Part shown: positions 1 to 7,416 of the stretch, piece by piece | How positions within the stretch are numbered: position 1 is the stretch's first letter | Layout of the letters: each line of letters opens with the position of its first letter | NCBI GenBank assembly: GCA_900316025.1 | Contig: ONBJ01000025.1 | Span: forward strand, 1-33,476 | DNA length: 33,476 nt | Reading direction: 5' to 3' | Source of the DNA: an uncultured Eubacteriales bacterium | GTDB taxonomy: Bacteria; Bacillota; Clostridia; Oscillospirales; Acutalibacteraceae | Made by a program: the position numbers and the translations under genes | The notes under the pieces: generated by a model | Databases searched by the model: none | Told to the model about the DNA's origin: nothing | The model's input: the letters and a program-made list of their open reading frames with translations, nothing else

Positions 1-52
1 GTATTTTAAATTTATATTCTTATTTTGTTAATCTTGCAGAAGTCTGCTTATG

Positions 53-834
53 TTATTCTTTGCCGAGCGAAAGGAACATTTCAAGAAAATCGCTGAAAAT
101 TGGTGTCCAGGCGGTTTCGTGGTGCTTATATTCGGGAATGACTACCTTTTTGAGCATATCTGAAGGATAATTTTCCGTCAAAATGCCGTATGTCTGTTCA
201 ACGCTCTCACAGATTTGCTTTTCGAGTTCATCGGCAGCACCCGTATATATGTAGAGGTAGGGCATACTTCCGCTGAGTTTTGAAACAATCCATTTTTTCA
301 TATCTTCTTTTGAGTATAAGAAAAACACAGGCGAGAACACTCCCGAAGCACAGAATATTTCAGGGTTGTTTACAGCTATGAAAAATGCCTCAAGTCCTCC
401 GCACGAGCTTCCGCAGAATGCAGTATTGTTTCTGCTTCAATTACAGGCTTCAGCGTATTGACAACAAAATCGTCAAAAATTTCACCTGCGGGCTTGAGCA
501 TTTTTTTAACCTCCTCGGGAGCATCATCAAAAACAGGACCCTCGCCGATACCTGCGGGCGTAAGCTCACAGGTACGCTGCAAGTCGCTTTCATCGTTGTG
601 AATGCCCACTATGACAGCCGCTTTTCCGCTTTTCTGACGTTCGCTTCTTACAGCTTCACGGGTGTACCAGCAGCCGAATTGCACAGTATCATCTTCAAAC
701 AGATTTTGTCCGTCTGTCATATATATAACAGGGAATTTTTCGCCCTCTTCGTGTTCGGGAATGTATACACGTACCTTTTTGCTTCCGCCTATGGGGTAGG
801 GCAGCGACATAGTAACAAGTTCTTCTTTTATCAT
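53..834 (-). pseudogene. Alpha/beta-hydrolase esterase, split by a one-base frameshift
   Basis: The N-terminal part (start ATG at 834, well-placed AGGAGAG ribosome site just upstream) has the PEHEEGEKFPVIYMTDGQNL stretch typical of esterase-D/enterochelin-esterase-like serine hydrolases. That frame stops at 376. The protein plainly continues in another frame through AFCGSSCGG, the GxSxGG nucleophile elbow, and on to the stop at 53. The switch is near 424-432, where one extra A in an AA run (minus strand) would restore a single frame of 260 residues. The total span of 782 nt is one short of a multiple of three. No signal peptide is visible, so it would be cytoplasmic. The substrate is unknown. 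It is either a recent pseudogene or a sequencing error; the rest of the frame is clean, which favours a very recent event or an error. Confidence 0.75.
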
Positions 835-886
835 AACTCTCTCTCCTTTGATTTGACTTTCAGAATTTTTTGTTTCTACAGCAAAA

Positions 887-916
887 ATTGTAATACAAAC
901 CAATATATTTTGTCAA
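887..916 (-). promoter_or_regulatory. Sigma-A-type promoter of the esterase gene
   Basis: On the minus strand a perfect TTGACA (911-916) is followed after 18 bp by TACAAT (887-892), about 50 bp upstream of the esterase ATG. Confidence 0.6.
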
Positions 917-970
917 TATTAATATATAATTTTGTGCATTATATCCTTATAATAGTTTTCTGTCAAGCAT

Positions 971-1105
971 TCTGCGGCTACACTCAGGCGGCGATTGCAG
1001 ACGAAAAAAAGCAATATATTGCTTTTTTTCAAATTAAAGCGTGAACGCTTTAATTTTCACGGCAGCTATGCTGCCGTGGTCTGCAATCGCCCGTAAACGC
1101 ACAGA
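971..1105 (-). repeat. Cloverleaf multi-hairpin repeat, copy 1 (reverse orientation)
   Basis: The outer stem GGCGATTGCAGAC (990-1002) pairs with GTCTGCAATCGCC (1079-1091). Between them lie three palindromic arms: 1003-1030 (perfect 28-base palindrome), 1031-1056, and 1058-1078. They are joined with only one unpaired base. A weak distal stem (971-976 with 1100-1105) encloses the whole. Orientation is set by the conserved flank, which reads TGAGTG on the minus strand. It lies between the divergent esterase and DHHW genes, and no ORF is associated with it. Confidence 0.85.
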
Positions 1106-1149
1106 CTTTGATTTTTTGACAAACAAATTTTAATTAATTTGCAATTCTA

Positions 1150-1178
1150 TTGAAAAACACCTTGAATTAAGTTATAAT
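1150..1178 (+). promoter_or_regulatory. Sigma-A-type promoter of the DHHW-protein gene
   Basis: TTGAAA (1150-1155), a 17-bp spacer and a perfect TATAAT (1173-1178) lie about 50 bp upstream of the TTG start at 1232. Confidence 0.75.
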
Positions 1179-1231
1179 CAACCTGTATATAATTAACAGC
1201 TAACATAAAACAAGTGACGGAGGGACATATT

Positions 1232-2464
1232 TTGAGTGATACAAACTATAATAATGATGATGAAATAATCAGAAGACGTCAGGAGCAAAGACGCATGAAA
1301 AAGCGTGAGGAACGTATAAAGAAACAGAAAAGAAACAGAATAATACTTTTGGCAACAGGAGTAGCTGTTCTGTTATTTATTGTTTTCGGAATATCTTCCT
1401 GTGTATCGAGCTGTTCTTCCAGAAACAAGAAAAACGGTAATGTTGAATCCACAGAGGTTGTGGAGCAGACCACATCGGACGAACAAACAGCGGCAACTCA
1501 GGAGCAGCCTGTTCAGGAGGCTACGCTTATGGAAATGGGAGCAGATGTTCCTGACAACGGTCAGGACGGCTACACCACGGATTCAGGAGTGTACATATGG
1601 AACGGTCAGGCATTTGAGCTTTTCTACGGCGACAGCGACCTTGCAAGAACATATGCTGCTACGGTTTCAAATTGCCGACAGAAGATTGACAATTCCATAA
1701 ATGTTTATAATATAGTAGTTCCGATACATATTGCATTCGGACTTCCCGAAAGACTTGAAAAAACTGTTGACAGTTTAAGTCAGAGTGATTACCTTAACAA
1801 TGTCTATACAAACTATACGGCAGACGGAATAAAGGCAGTAAACATTTTCGGCAGCCTTAAACAGCACAGAGCCGAATATACATTCTTCAATACGGATCAT
1901 CACTGGACAAGCTTAGGTTCTTACTATGCGTATCAGGAGTTCTGTAATGCGGCAGGCGAAACGCCTGTAGATATAAACACACTCCAGTCCAAAGAGATAG
2001 GCGGATTTGTAGGTTCTCTTTACAACGCAACCGAAGTTGAGGAACTGAAAAACCATGCTGATACCGTAAAATACTATGAAATGCCTATTACCTACACTAT
2101 GGACGTAATGATGGAGGACAGTACCGAGTTTACAAGACTTGACAGTATGTACTACGATGATGCAGGTTCGGGCGGAAATTCCTACGGAGTGTTCATATGG
2201 GGAGATAACCCTGTTACAAAGATAGTAAACGAGCAGCCTAAAAACGGAAGAAAGGTTCTTGTTATAAAGGAATCCTACGGAAACGCATTTGTACCTTGGC
2301 TTGCAAATAACTATGACGAGGTTCACGCTATAGACTTCAGACATTATACAGGAAATGTTCCGTCATATTGCAGTGAAAACGGAATTACCGATATTATTTT
2401 CATAAACGGAGTTATGAGTTCTGCAAGTGCTTTTCAGCTTGAAAGTATGGAGTCTCTGTTTTAA
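1232..2464 (+). CDS. Membrane-anchored DHHW-family (SGNH-like) protein
   Basis: The start is taken as TTG at 1232 because GGAGGG (1219-1224) sits 7 bases upstream. The in-frame GTG at 1214 overlaps that ribosome site. This gives 410 residues: a short, highly basic cytoplasmic segment, one membrane segment at about 36-56, a Thr/Gln/Glu-rich spacer, then an extracellular domain. The domain carries the defining DHHW motif (D222-W225) and ESYGNAF (S348). In DHHW and AlgX/AlgJ-type families such Ser and Asp-His residues form an SGNH-hydrolase-like active site acting on cell-surface polysaccharide, often O-acetylation. That role is an inference; no polysaccharide or acyltransferase partner gene lies nearby. 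The gene has its own promoter and ends in IS-derived sequence that supplies a strong terminator. Confidence 0.8.
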   Translation: MSDTNYNNDDEIIRRRQEQRRMKKREERIKKQKRNRIILLATGVAVLLFIVFGISSCVSSCSSRNKKNGNVESTEVVEQTTSDEQTAATQEQPVQEATLMEMGADVPDNGQDGYTTDSGVYIWNGQAFELFYGDSDLARTYAATVSNCRQKIDNSINVYNIVVPIHIAFGLPERLEKTVDSLSQSDYLNNVYTNYTADGIKAVNIFGSLKQHRAEYTFFNTDHHWTSLGSYYAYQEFCNAAGETPVDINTLQSKEIGGFVGSLYNATEVEELKNHADTVKYYEMPITYTMDVMMEDSTEFTRLDSMYYDDAGSGGNSYGVFIWGDNPVTKIVNEQPKNGRKVLVIKESYGNAFVPWLANNYDEVHAIDFRHYTGNVPSYCSENGITDIIFINGVMSSASAFQLESMESLF

Positions 2465-2465
2465 C

Positions 2466-2617
2466 CTAAATGGGCAAGAAGTCCCCCACCTCTTAGGTGG
2501 AGGGATGAATTGCCCGTCAGCCGCAAGGCTGACTTTTTCCTTGACAATATAAATATGCTTTGCAAGGTTGGGCGGATTAAAGGAAGCTCCCGCCTCTATA
2601 GGCGGTGAGTACTTCAC
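2466..2617 (+). mobile_element. IS200/IS605-type relict lacking any transposon gene
   Basis: The first ~80 bp match the left end of the tnpB element at 6307 closely, including the preceding TTTAAC (2460-2465). They contain a hairpin whose loop-proximal bases differ compensatorily from the other copy (ACCTCTTAGGT here, GCCTCTAAGGC there). After CCTTGAC the sequence diverges, and at 2581-2617 it has a second end-type hairpin (CTCCCGCC/GGCGGTGAG, then TACTTCAC) of the kind seen at right ends of TnpB-only elements. It therefore looks like an internally deleted, MITE-like derivative keeping both ends. The exact boundaries are inferred. Confidence 0.6.
2516..2538 (+). terminator. Intrinsic terminator after the DHHW gene, carried by the IS relict
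   Basis: A perfect 7-bp stem GTCAGCC/GGCTGAC with a GCAA tetraloop is followed directly by TTTTT. The same terminator is found in the second IS copy at 6356-6378. Confidence 0.8.
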
Positions 2618-2649
2618 CATAAGCTTCGCAGAAAAAACATGAAATTTTC

Positions 2650-2726
2650 GGTCAAGCCTTTTTAAAGGCTTGCGGTTTCCAAAGGCAGAGCCTTTGGTCA
2701 GGATTTTTAAGGGCGAAGCTCTTAAA
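2650..2726 (+). repeat. Three-hairpin intergenic repeat, copy A
   Basis: Three consecutive hairpins are present: AAGCCTTTTTAAAGGCTT (2654-2671), CCAAAGGC/GCCTTTGG (2679-2697) and TTTAAGGGC/GCTCTTAAA (2706-2726). The linkers TTGCGG and TCAGGATT are shared with copy B at 10679-10752. The middle hairpin differs in sequence but stays paired. Confidence 0.75.
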
Positions 2727-2729
2727 TGA

Positions 2730-2766
2730 CAAATGCCCTGTTCTTTATTTAAGAGCAGGGCATTTG
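2730..2766 (-). terminator. Hairpin at the end of the 280-residue gene
   Basis: An 11-bp perfect stem CAAATGCCCTG/CAGGGCATTTG encloses the stop codon of the minus-strand gene ending at 2749. Only a weak T run follows on the minus strand, so terminator activity is likely but not certain. Confidence 0.5.
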
Positions 2767-3591
2767 ATTCACAATCTTTCGGCTGAGAAGCTGACTGAGT
2801 TCATTTACAGTAGAGTTTATTCCGTTTGAAATGCAGAGTACGGGCAGCATTGAGCCAAGTCTGTACTGCCTTCCTTTGTCATAAAGAGCCTGTGCGAAAT
2901 ATTCATCACTCAGAGAGTGCGGCTTTATCTCCTTATAGCTGTTGCTCAACGCTATAATATATTTGCTGTACACTATTCCCCTCTGGCACACAGATGGTTC
3001 TTCCGATGTGAAAATAAGGGTGTCGTCATCAACAGGAAGCAATTTGTCAAGCTTCTGAGGAGCAATAATCAGTCCGCAGCCTTTGAACGCTGATATATCA
3101 CTTCTTATATTAAGCACTGCACCCGTATTGCTAAGCGTCTGCTTGTAAACACGGTAATATTCCTCAGATGCCGATGTCACTACAGTAAGCCTGCCCGTAT
3201 ATTTTATAATACTGCTTACAATTTCGGATTTTTTTCCGCTTTCGTCATAAAGACCTGCTGAAAGCTCCTCAACGTGAGCCTTACATCTTTTCATAACCTC
3301 AAGTGCAGTATTTTCGGCAATTCTTTCCTTTAGAAGATTTGTAGTGTACCTTTTAAGTCCGCTTTCGGGCGGAAAGCTTATATCTGAGTCACAAAGTATA
3401 TTTTTGCTTTCACTGCCTGCAAGCTCACGGATTTTTTTCCAGTTTATTTCCTTTCCGTATTTTCGGTATATGATGTGTACAAGCTGTATGCCGCCGTATT
3501 TTATAACTTCAAGCTCAGTTTTGTCTTTTTTAAAAAAATGCCGTTTTTTTCTTCCTGCGGAATAATCCTTTACAGTCAAAGCTGTGAGCAT
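2749..3591 (-). CDS. Hypothetical protein, 280 residues
   Basis: I do not recognise this protein. It has no signal peptide or membrane segment. The N-terminus is lysine/arginine-rich. The centre contains a possible alpha/beta segment (RLTVVTSASEEYYRVY, then LNIRSDISAFKGCGLIIAPQ) that alternates beta-like hydrophobic runs with charged helices. A GGAGG lies 13 bases before the ATG at 3591, a long but usable spacing. It is 87 bp downstream of the ZIP transporter on the same strand and may be cotranscribed with it. The stop codon lies inside a hairpin. Codon use resembles its neighbours, so it is probably a real, lineage-restricted gene. Confidence 0.65.
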   Translation of the reverse strand: MLTALTVKDYSAGRKKRHFFKKDKTELEVIKYGGIQLVHIIYRKYGKEINWKKIRELAGSESKNILCDSDISFPPESGLKRYTTNLLKERIAENTALEVMKRCKAHVEELSAGLYDESGKKSEIVSSIIKYTGRLTVVTSASEEYYRVYKQTLSNTGAVLNIRSDISAFKGCGLIIAPQKLDKLLPVDDDTLIFTSEEPSVCQRGIVYSKYIIALSNSYKEIKPHSLSDEYFAQALYDKGRQYRLGSMLPVLCISNGINSTVNELSQLLSRKIVNQMPCS

Positions 3592-3678
3592 ATATATGCA
3601 GTTCCTCCCTGAACGGTGATTTTAGGTTGTTTTTGTTATATATACTTATGCCTTAGCCGATGATTTTATTCATATTAT

Positions 3679-4461
3679 CTATCCCAGAAGTACGTCAAGA
3701 GCCATCATAACCGAAAATCCCGATGAAAATGATATTATACCCGTCCTGCCCGATTTCTCTGACGAAGCCTCCGGAACAAGCTCGCCGACCACCACATAAA
3801 ACATAGCACCTGCGGCAAAGCTGAGCATATAAGGCATTACATTTATAAATATCTCAGCCGCACATATTGCCGCCAAAGCACCGGCAGTTTCCACAGCAGC
3901 CGAAAAAACACCGAAAAGAAATGCTTTCAGCTTACTTTCACCGTCTGCGTGGAGCGGCATTGATATTATAGCACCTTCGGGAAAATTCTGTACGGCTATT
4001 CCAAGAGCAAGCACAAAAGCACCTGCGGCAGTTATATTTTCATTTCCGCTCAGAAGTCCTGCGTAAACTATACCTACAGCCATACCTTCAGGAATGTTGT
4101 GAACGGTTACTGCAAGAATAAGCATTGTGTTTTCCTTTTTCTTACCTGTTCTGCGGCAGAAATAAGTTTTTTTGCCGCTGCTTATATGAGTAATAAAAAT
4201 ATCCGCAGCCAGTAAAAAGAATATACCTGTCCAGAAGCCAATCAAAACGGGAACACAGTTAAAACTGCTTACAGGCTTCTGCTCCAGAGCAGGAATTATC
4301 AGACTCCATATTGATGCGGCGGTCATAACTCCTGCGGCAAAGCCCGTAAGAATTGTATTTATAACAGAACTGAGATTTTTTTTCAGAAAAAACACGCAGG
4401 CAGCTCCCGAAACCGTGCCTAAAAACGGAACACCTATCCCTGCGACAACATCTTCAAGCAT
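3679..4461 (-). CDS. ZIP-family divalent metal transporter
   Basis: 260 residues, almost entirely hydrophobic, with about eight predicted membrane segments. The two signature metal-binding helices are visible: HNIPEGMAVGIVYAG and, further on, NFPEGAIISMPL. These are the transmembrane-4 and -5 motifs of ZIP (ZupT/GufA-like) carriers that move zinc, iron or related divalent ions across the cytoplasmic membrane. In the second motif the usual leading residue pair is QN. A hydrophilic lysine-rich loop (around residues 95-110) precedes the HNIPEG helix. An AGGAG sits 8 bases before the ATG. No metal-responsive operator is evident, so the substrate cannot be fixed. Confidence 0.85.
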   Translation of the reverse strand: MLEDVVAGIGVPFLGTVSGAACVFFLKKNLSSVINTILTGFAAGVMTAASIWSLIIPALEQKPVSSFNCVPVLIGFWTGIFFLLAADIFITHISSGKKTYFCRRTGKKKENTMLILAVTVHNIPEGMAVGIVYAGLLSGNENITAAGAFVLALGIAVQNFPEGAIISMPLHADGESKLKAFLFGVFSAAVETAGALAAICAAEIFINVMPYMLSFAAGAMFYVVVGELVPEASSEKSGRTGIISFSSGFSVMMALDVLLG

Positions 4462-4593
4462 ATTGAATCACTCCTGAAAGATTCCGAATCCCTTGATTTT
4501 GGGATTTTCGATATTAACAGACTGTATGCTGTCGAAACTTTTGAAGCCTCATATTATTTTATGCACGGATTTATATATTTGTTAAAAATATAT

Positions 4594-4622
4594 TTGCTAT
4601 TTTATGAGTGTACTGTTATAAT
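4594..4622 (+). promoter_or_regulatory. Sigma-A-type promoter of the SseB-like gene
   Basis: TTGCTA (4594-4599), a 17-bp spacer and a perfect TATAAT (4617-4622) lie upstream of an AGAAGGAGA ribosome site and the ATG at 4657. Confidence 0.7.
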
Positions 4623-4656
4623 AAATATACATATTATTTAGAAGGAGAAAAGAAAT

Positions 4657-6270
4657 ATGAAAATAGATTTTGAAAGAGTATATTTTGATGAGGAATCCAA
4701 ATATCTGCTGTTCAGGTCGAAGCCCGAGAGATTTTATATGCTCAGGGTTATGGATTTTGACGGAGGTCTGCGTTTCGGCAAAACGATAAAGAACCCCGAA
4801 ATAATAGAAAGCGGAAGCGGAGTAATAGGCGAATATCTGCTCACGAAGAAAGAGTTTGATCTCTGGGATACAGACGAAGAGGCTTTCAATGCTCTTGTTG
4901 CCAGCATAAGCAAGAATGCTCCTGCCGACAGAGTGCTTAAAATATATTATCAGCTTTCACCCGATGCACCTCAGAATGATTTGGAGATAAATCCCGGACA
5001 GCCTACCGAAACCAAAACAAACCTTGTGGAAGAAATGAAGGATATGTTTCAGAAGGAACGCAGTGCCAGCGTAAAGAAGTTTATGGATTTCATCTACGGC
5101 AGAGAGGACGATGACATATACTTCATATATTCAGGCAATATGAACCCTATGTTCCCTGCAATAGACTTTGAGGGAAAAATGTTTCTTGCACAGGGCGAGA
5201 AGCAGGCAAAGTTAATAACCGACTCTACAAAGATATTCAACAACAAGTACCGTAAGGTAAGCTCCGAAGAAGCAAAAGACATCATAGAAAACTGCAAAAG
5301 ATACGGAGTATACAAAATTCTGTTCTGCCGTGAGGACGGCGAAGCTTTCCTGCTCGACAGGGACGAGGTTCTCGGACAGCCTACGGAAAACAAGTGGAAT
5401 ACATACAATTCCAACATATATAACCTCATTATAAGATGTATTGAGTGTGCAAATGTTGACAATCCCAATATCAAGGCTAATCAGATGACACTTACAAGTG
5501 AGCTGAGCCACAGTATTTTCAAAAGCATATTCCTTGTTGCAATAGGAATGTCATCTGAGGGACACGAAAAAAACATACTGTTTTCAAACAATGCAAAAGC
5601 CATATACGATGAGGAAAACTTTGTTTTCAGCGGCGGCGAGGATTATGCGGTTGAAAATGCACCTGAGGATAAGCTTATGATAAGAACACTTGTCAATACT
5701 CAGGACAATACTTACGCACTGCCTGTATTTACGGATATGACGGAATTTACAAAGATATTCCCTGAGGGTTCGTCAATACCGCTTGCAGTTACCGCAGAGG
5801 AATTTTACTCTATGAAAAACGAGCAGTGCAACGTCATTATACTGAACCCTCCTACACTGGGCTTCCTGTTTACGGACGAGGCTATGAACCAGCTCAGGGA
5901 TTTAAGCCAGAAGCCGCTCACTATGTTCAGACCTCAGGAAGCAGAACAAAATGAGGAAAAAAAGACTACAATAAATCTTCCTCAGATGCCTCAGCCTTCA
6001 TCAACAGAGGATATTCTCAATATCGTTGCAAACCAGATTAACAGAGCCGATGCAGTGAAAAAAGAAAATATAGTGAAGTCTGATTCCTCTCAGAAAACGG
6101 TTGAGCAGTCCGATGAACAGGAATACGGCGAAGAAGATGAGATTACGGAAACAGAGGAAATTACCGAAGCAGCGGACAATACCGCAGAGGAAAACTCGTC
6201 AAATGATGATACCTCCCGTAAAAAAGGCGGATTTTTCATTTTCAGCAGATTTAAAAAGAAAAATAAATAA
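4657..6270 (+). CDS. SseB-like domain protein with acidic tail
   Basis: 537 residues, no signal peptide or membrane segment. Two regions resemble the SseB N-terminal fold: around 165-245 (PMFPAIDFEGKMFLAQGEKQ through ILFCREDGEAFLLDRDEVL) and around 350-420 (YALPVFTDMTEFTKIFPEG through VIILNPPTLGFLF). In that family a short beta-rich domain is often repeated in cytoplasmic proteins of unknown role. The C-terminal ~90 residues are low-complexity and acidic (EEDEITETEE), ending in a basic, aromatic tip rich in Lys and Phe (FFIFSRFKKKNK) that could touch membrane or nucleic acid. It is monocistronic: it has its own promoter, and an IS terminator follows. The family assignment rests on motif resemblance only. 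Confidence 0.65.
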   Translation: MKIDFERVYFDEESKYLLFRSKPERFYMLRVMDFDGGLRFGKTIKNPEIIESGSGVIGEYLLTKKEFDLWDTDEEAFNALVASISKNAPADRVLKIYYQLSPDAPQNDLEINPGQPTETKTNLVEEMKDMFQKERSASVKKFMDFIYGREDDDIYFIYSGNMNPMFPAIDFEGKMFLAQGEKQAKLITDSTKIFNNKYRKVSSEEAKDIIENCKRYGVYKILFCREDGEAFLLDRDEVLGQPTENKWNTYNSNIYNLIIRCIECANVDNPNIKANQMTLTSELSHSIFKSIFLVAIGMSSEGHEKNILFSNNAKAIYDEENFVFSGGEDYAVENAPEDKLMIRTLVNTQDNTYALPVFTDMTEFTKIFPEGSSIPLAVTAEEFYSMKNEQCNVIILNPPTLGFLFTDEAMNQLRDLSQKPLTMFRPQEAEQNEEKKTTINLPQMPQPSSTEDILNIVANQINRADAVKKENIVKSDSSQKTVEQSDEQEYGEEDEITETEEITEAADNTAEENSSNDDTSRKKGGFFIFSRFKKKNK

Positions 6271-6355
6271 TTCTGAAAAAATTAGTTTATAAAATAGTTT
6301 TTTAACCTAACGGGCAAGAAGTCCCCCGCCTCTAAGGCGGGGGGATGAATTGCAC

Positions 6356-6378
6356 GTCAGCCGTAAGGCTGACTTTTT
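6356..6378 (+). terminator. Intrinsic terminator in the IS left end
   Basis: Stem GTCAGCC/GGCTGAC with GTAA loop followed by TTTTT. It would terminate transcription from the SseB-like gene and insulate the tnpB promoter 3 bp downstream. Confidence 0.8.
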
Positions 6379-6380
6379 CC

Positions 6381-6409
6381 TTGACTTACGGCTTTGTTTA
6401 TGCTATGTT
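6381..6409 (+). promoter_or_regulatory. tnpB promoter
   Basis: TTGACT (6381-6386), a 17-bp spacer and TATGTT (6404-6409) with an extended -10 TGC. An AGAGGTGAG ribosome site and ATG at 6433 follow. Confidence 0.6.
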
Positions 6410-6432
6410 TGAGATAAAGAGGTGAGAACAAG

Positions 6433-7348
6433 ATGAACAAAGCCTACAAATTCTTATATACAATAAAATGTTAGGTGACAAAATAGAATACTATCATCAA
6501 ACGCAGAAAAAGCTGAATAATACTCCTGCACAGTATAAGACTGAATTTGAGTGGCTGAAAGAAGTAGATAGTCTTGCCCTTGCTAATGCACAGATAAATT
6601 TGCAGGATGCGTATAATAACTTTTTCAGAGATAAGAGAGTTGGCTTTCCTAAGTTCAAATCAAAAAAAGACAGTAAAAGAAGTTATACAACGAATTGTGT
6701 CAATGGAAATATCATTGTTCGTGATGGTATGATAAGACTTCCGAAATTAGGTTTTGTCAAAATGAAACAGCATAGAAACATACCTGATGATTACAAACTG
6801 AAATCTGTTACTGTTAGTCAGACAGCAAGTGGAAAATATTATGTGAGTATCCTGTTTGAGTACGAAAACCAAGTACAGAAAACAGAACCACAGAAATGTC
6901 AAAAATGGAAAAGGGTTCAAAAAACAGAGAAAAACAGCGTATCAAAGTTGCTAAACTGCACGAAAAGGTTGCCAACCAAAGAAAGGATTTTTTACATAAA
7001 CAGTCAAGACAGATAGCCAATGCCTATGATTGTGTGTGCATTGAAAATCTGAATATGCAGGCAATTGCACAGTCGCTGAATTTCGGTAAATCTGTTTCAG
7101 ACAATGGTTGGGGAATGTTCACGGCATTTTTGCAATACAAACTTGAAGAAACAGGGAAACGGCTTGTAAAAGTAGACAAGTTCTTTGCCAGTTCACAGTT
7201 TTGCAGTGTCTGTGGATATCAGAACAGTGGTACAAAAGATTTGTCTGTCAGAGAATGGACTTGTCCTTGCTGTCAGACATATCACGACCGTGATATAAAT
7301 GCCGCCGTAAACATACGAAATGAAGGTATGCGAATAATGTTGGCATAA
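6433..7348 (+). pseudogene. tnpB: tnpB, RNA-guided nuclease remnant with two internal deletions
   Basis: The gene starts MNKAYKF at 6433. It then jumps, near 6455-6465, to the IYNKMLGDKIEYY segment in another frame, losing roughly 20 residues. The second segment (to ~6890) ends in YVSILFEYENQV. A second, larger deletion then shifts the frame into KMEKGSKNREKQR. That deletion removes the region that should carry the first RuvC aspartate (the GLD motif). Kept in the last segment are the RuvC-II glutamate (CIENLNM), a CxxC...CxxC zinc finger (CSVCGY and CPCCQT) and the RuvC-III aspartate (HDRDINAAVNI). With the first catalytic Asp absent, no nuclease activity is expected. It is a normal TnpB family member in decay. 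Confidence 0.85.
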
Positions 7349-7352
7349 AAAA

Positions 7353-7416
7353 TAAAACCGTGGGACACACGGGGTTAGCTCGCTGATACTGTACAGGTTG
7401 CTGTACTTGAACGAGC
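7353..7416 (+). ncRNA. Truncated omega-RNA-like structure downstream of tnpB
   Basis: Hairpin CCGTG/CACGG (7358-7372) is followed by a two-part stem: GCTCG (7378-7382) pairs with CGAGC (7412-7416), enclosing GTACAG/CTGTAC (7391-7406). Structured RNA overlapping the 3' end of tnpB is the usual guide-RNA scaffold of such elements. The terminal hairpin and guide segment that should follow are absent. Confidence 0.55.

Larger units (their letters stand above)
6307..7416 (+). mobile_element. Decayed IS200/IS605-type (TnpB-only) insertion element
   Basis: The left end follows TTTAAC (6301-6306), the same six bases that precede the related relict at 2466, and IS605-type elements are known to insert beside such a motif. 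It holds a strong hairpin, a terminator, a tnpB promoter, a broken tnpB, and the start of the structured RNA that follows tnpB. That RNA hairpin ends at 7416, where the adjoining M23 gene begins. The right-end hairpin, present in the other copy, is missing, so the 3' end has been deleted. No tnpA is present, and the element cannot be autonomous. Confidence 0.75.

Noticed and set aside
385-1044. 219-codon plus-strand open frame over the esterase and first repeat
   Set aside because: It is antisense to the esterase and runs through the cloverleaf repeat. It has no ribosome site and no protein-like composition.
2650-2726. CRISPR array or riboswitch from the dense hairpins
   Set aside because: There is no repeat-spacer periodicity and no cas gene. 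The same sequence occurs elsewhere as a dispersed repeat.
6896-7348. The C-terminal tnpB segment as an independent intact gene
   Set aside because: It begins in the middle of a conserved TnpB helix and has no ribosome site. It is the tail of a deleted gene.
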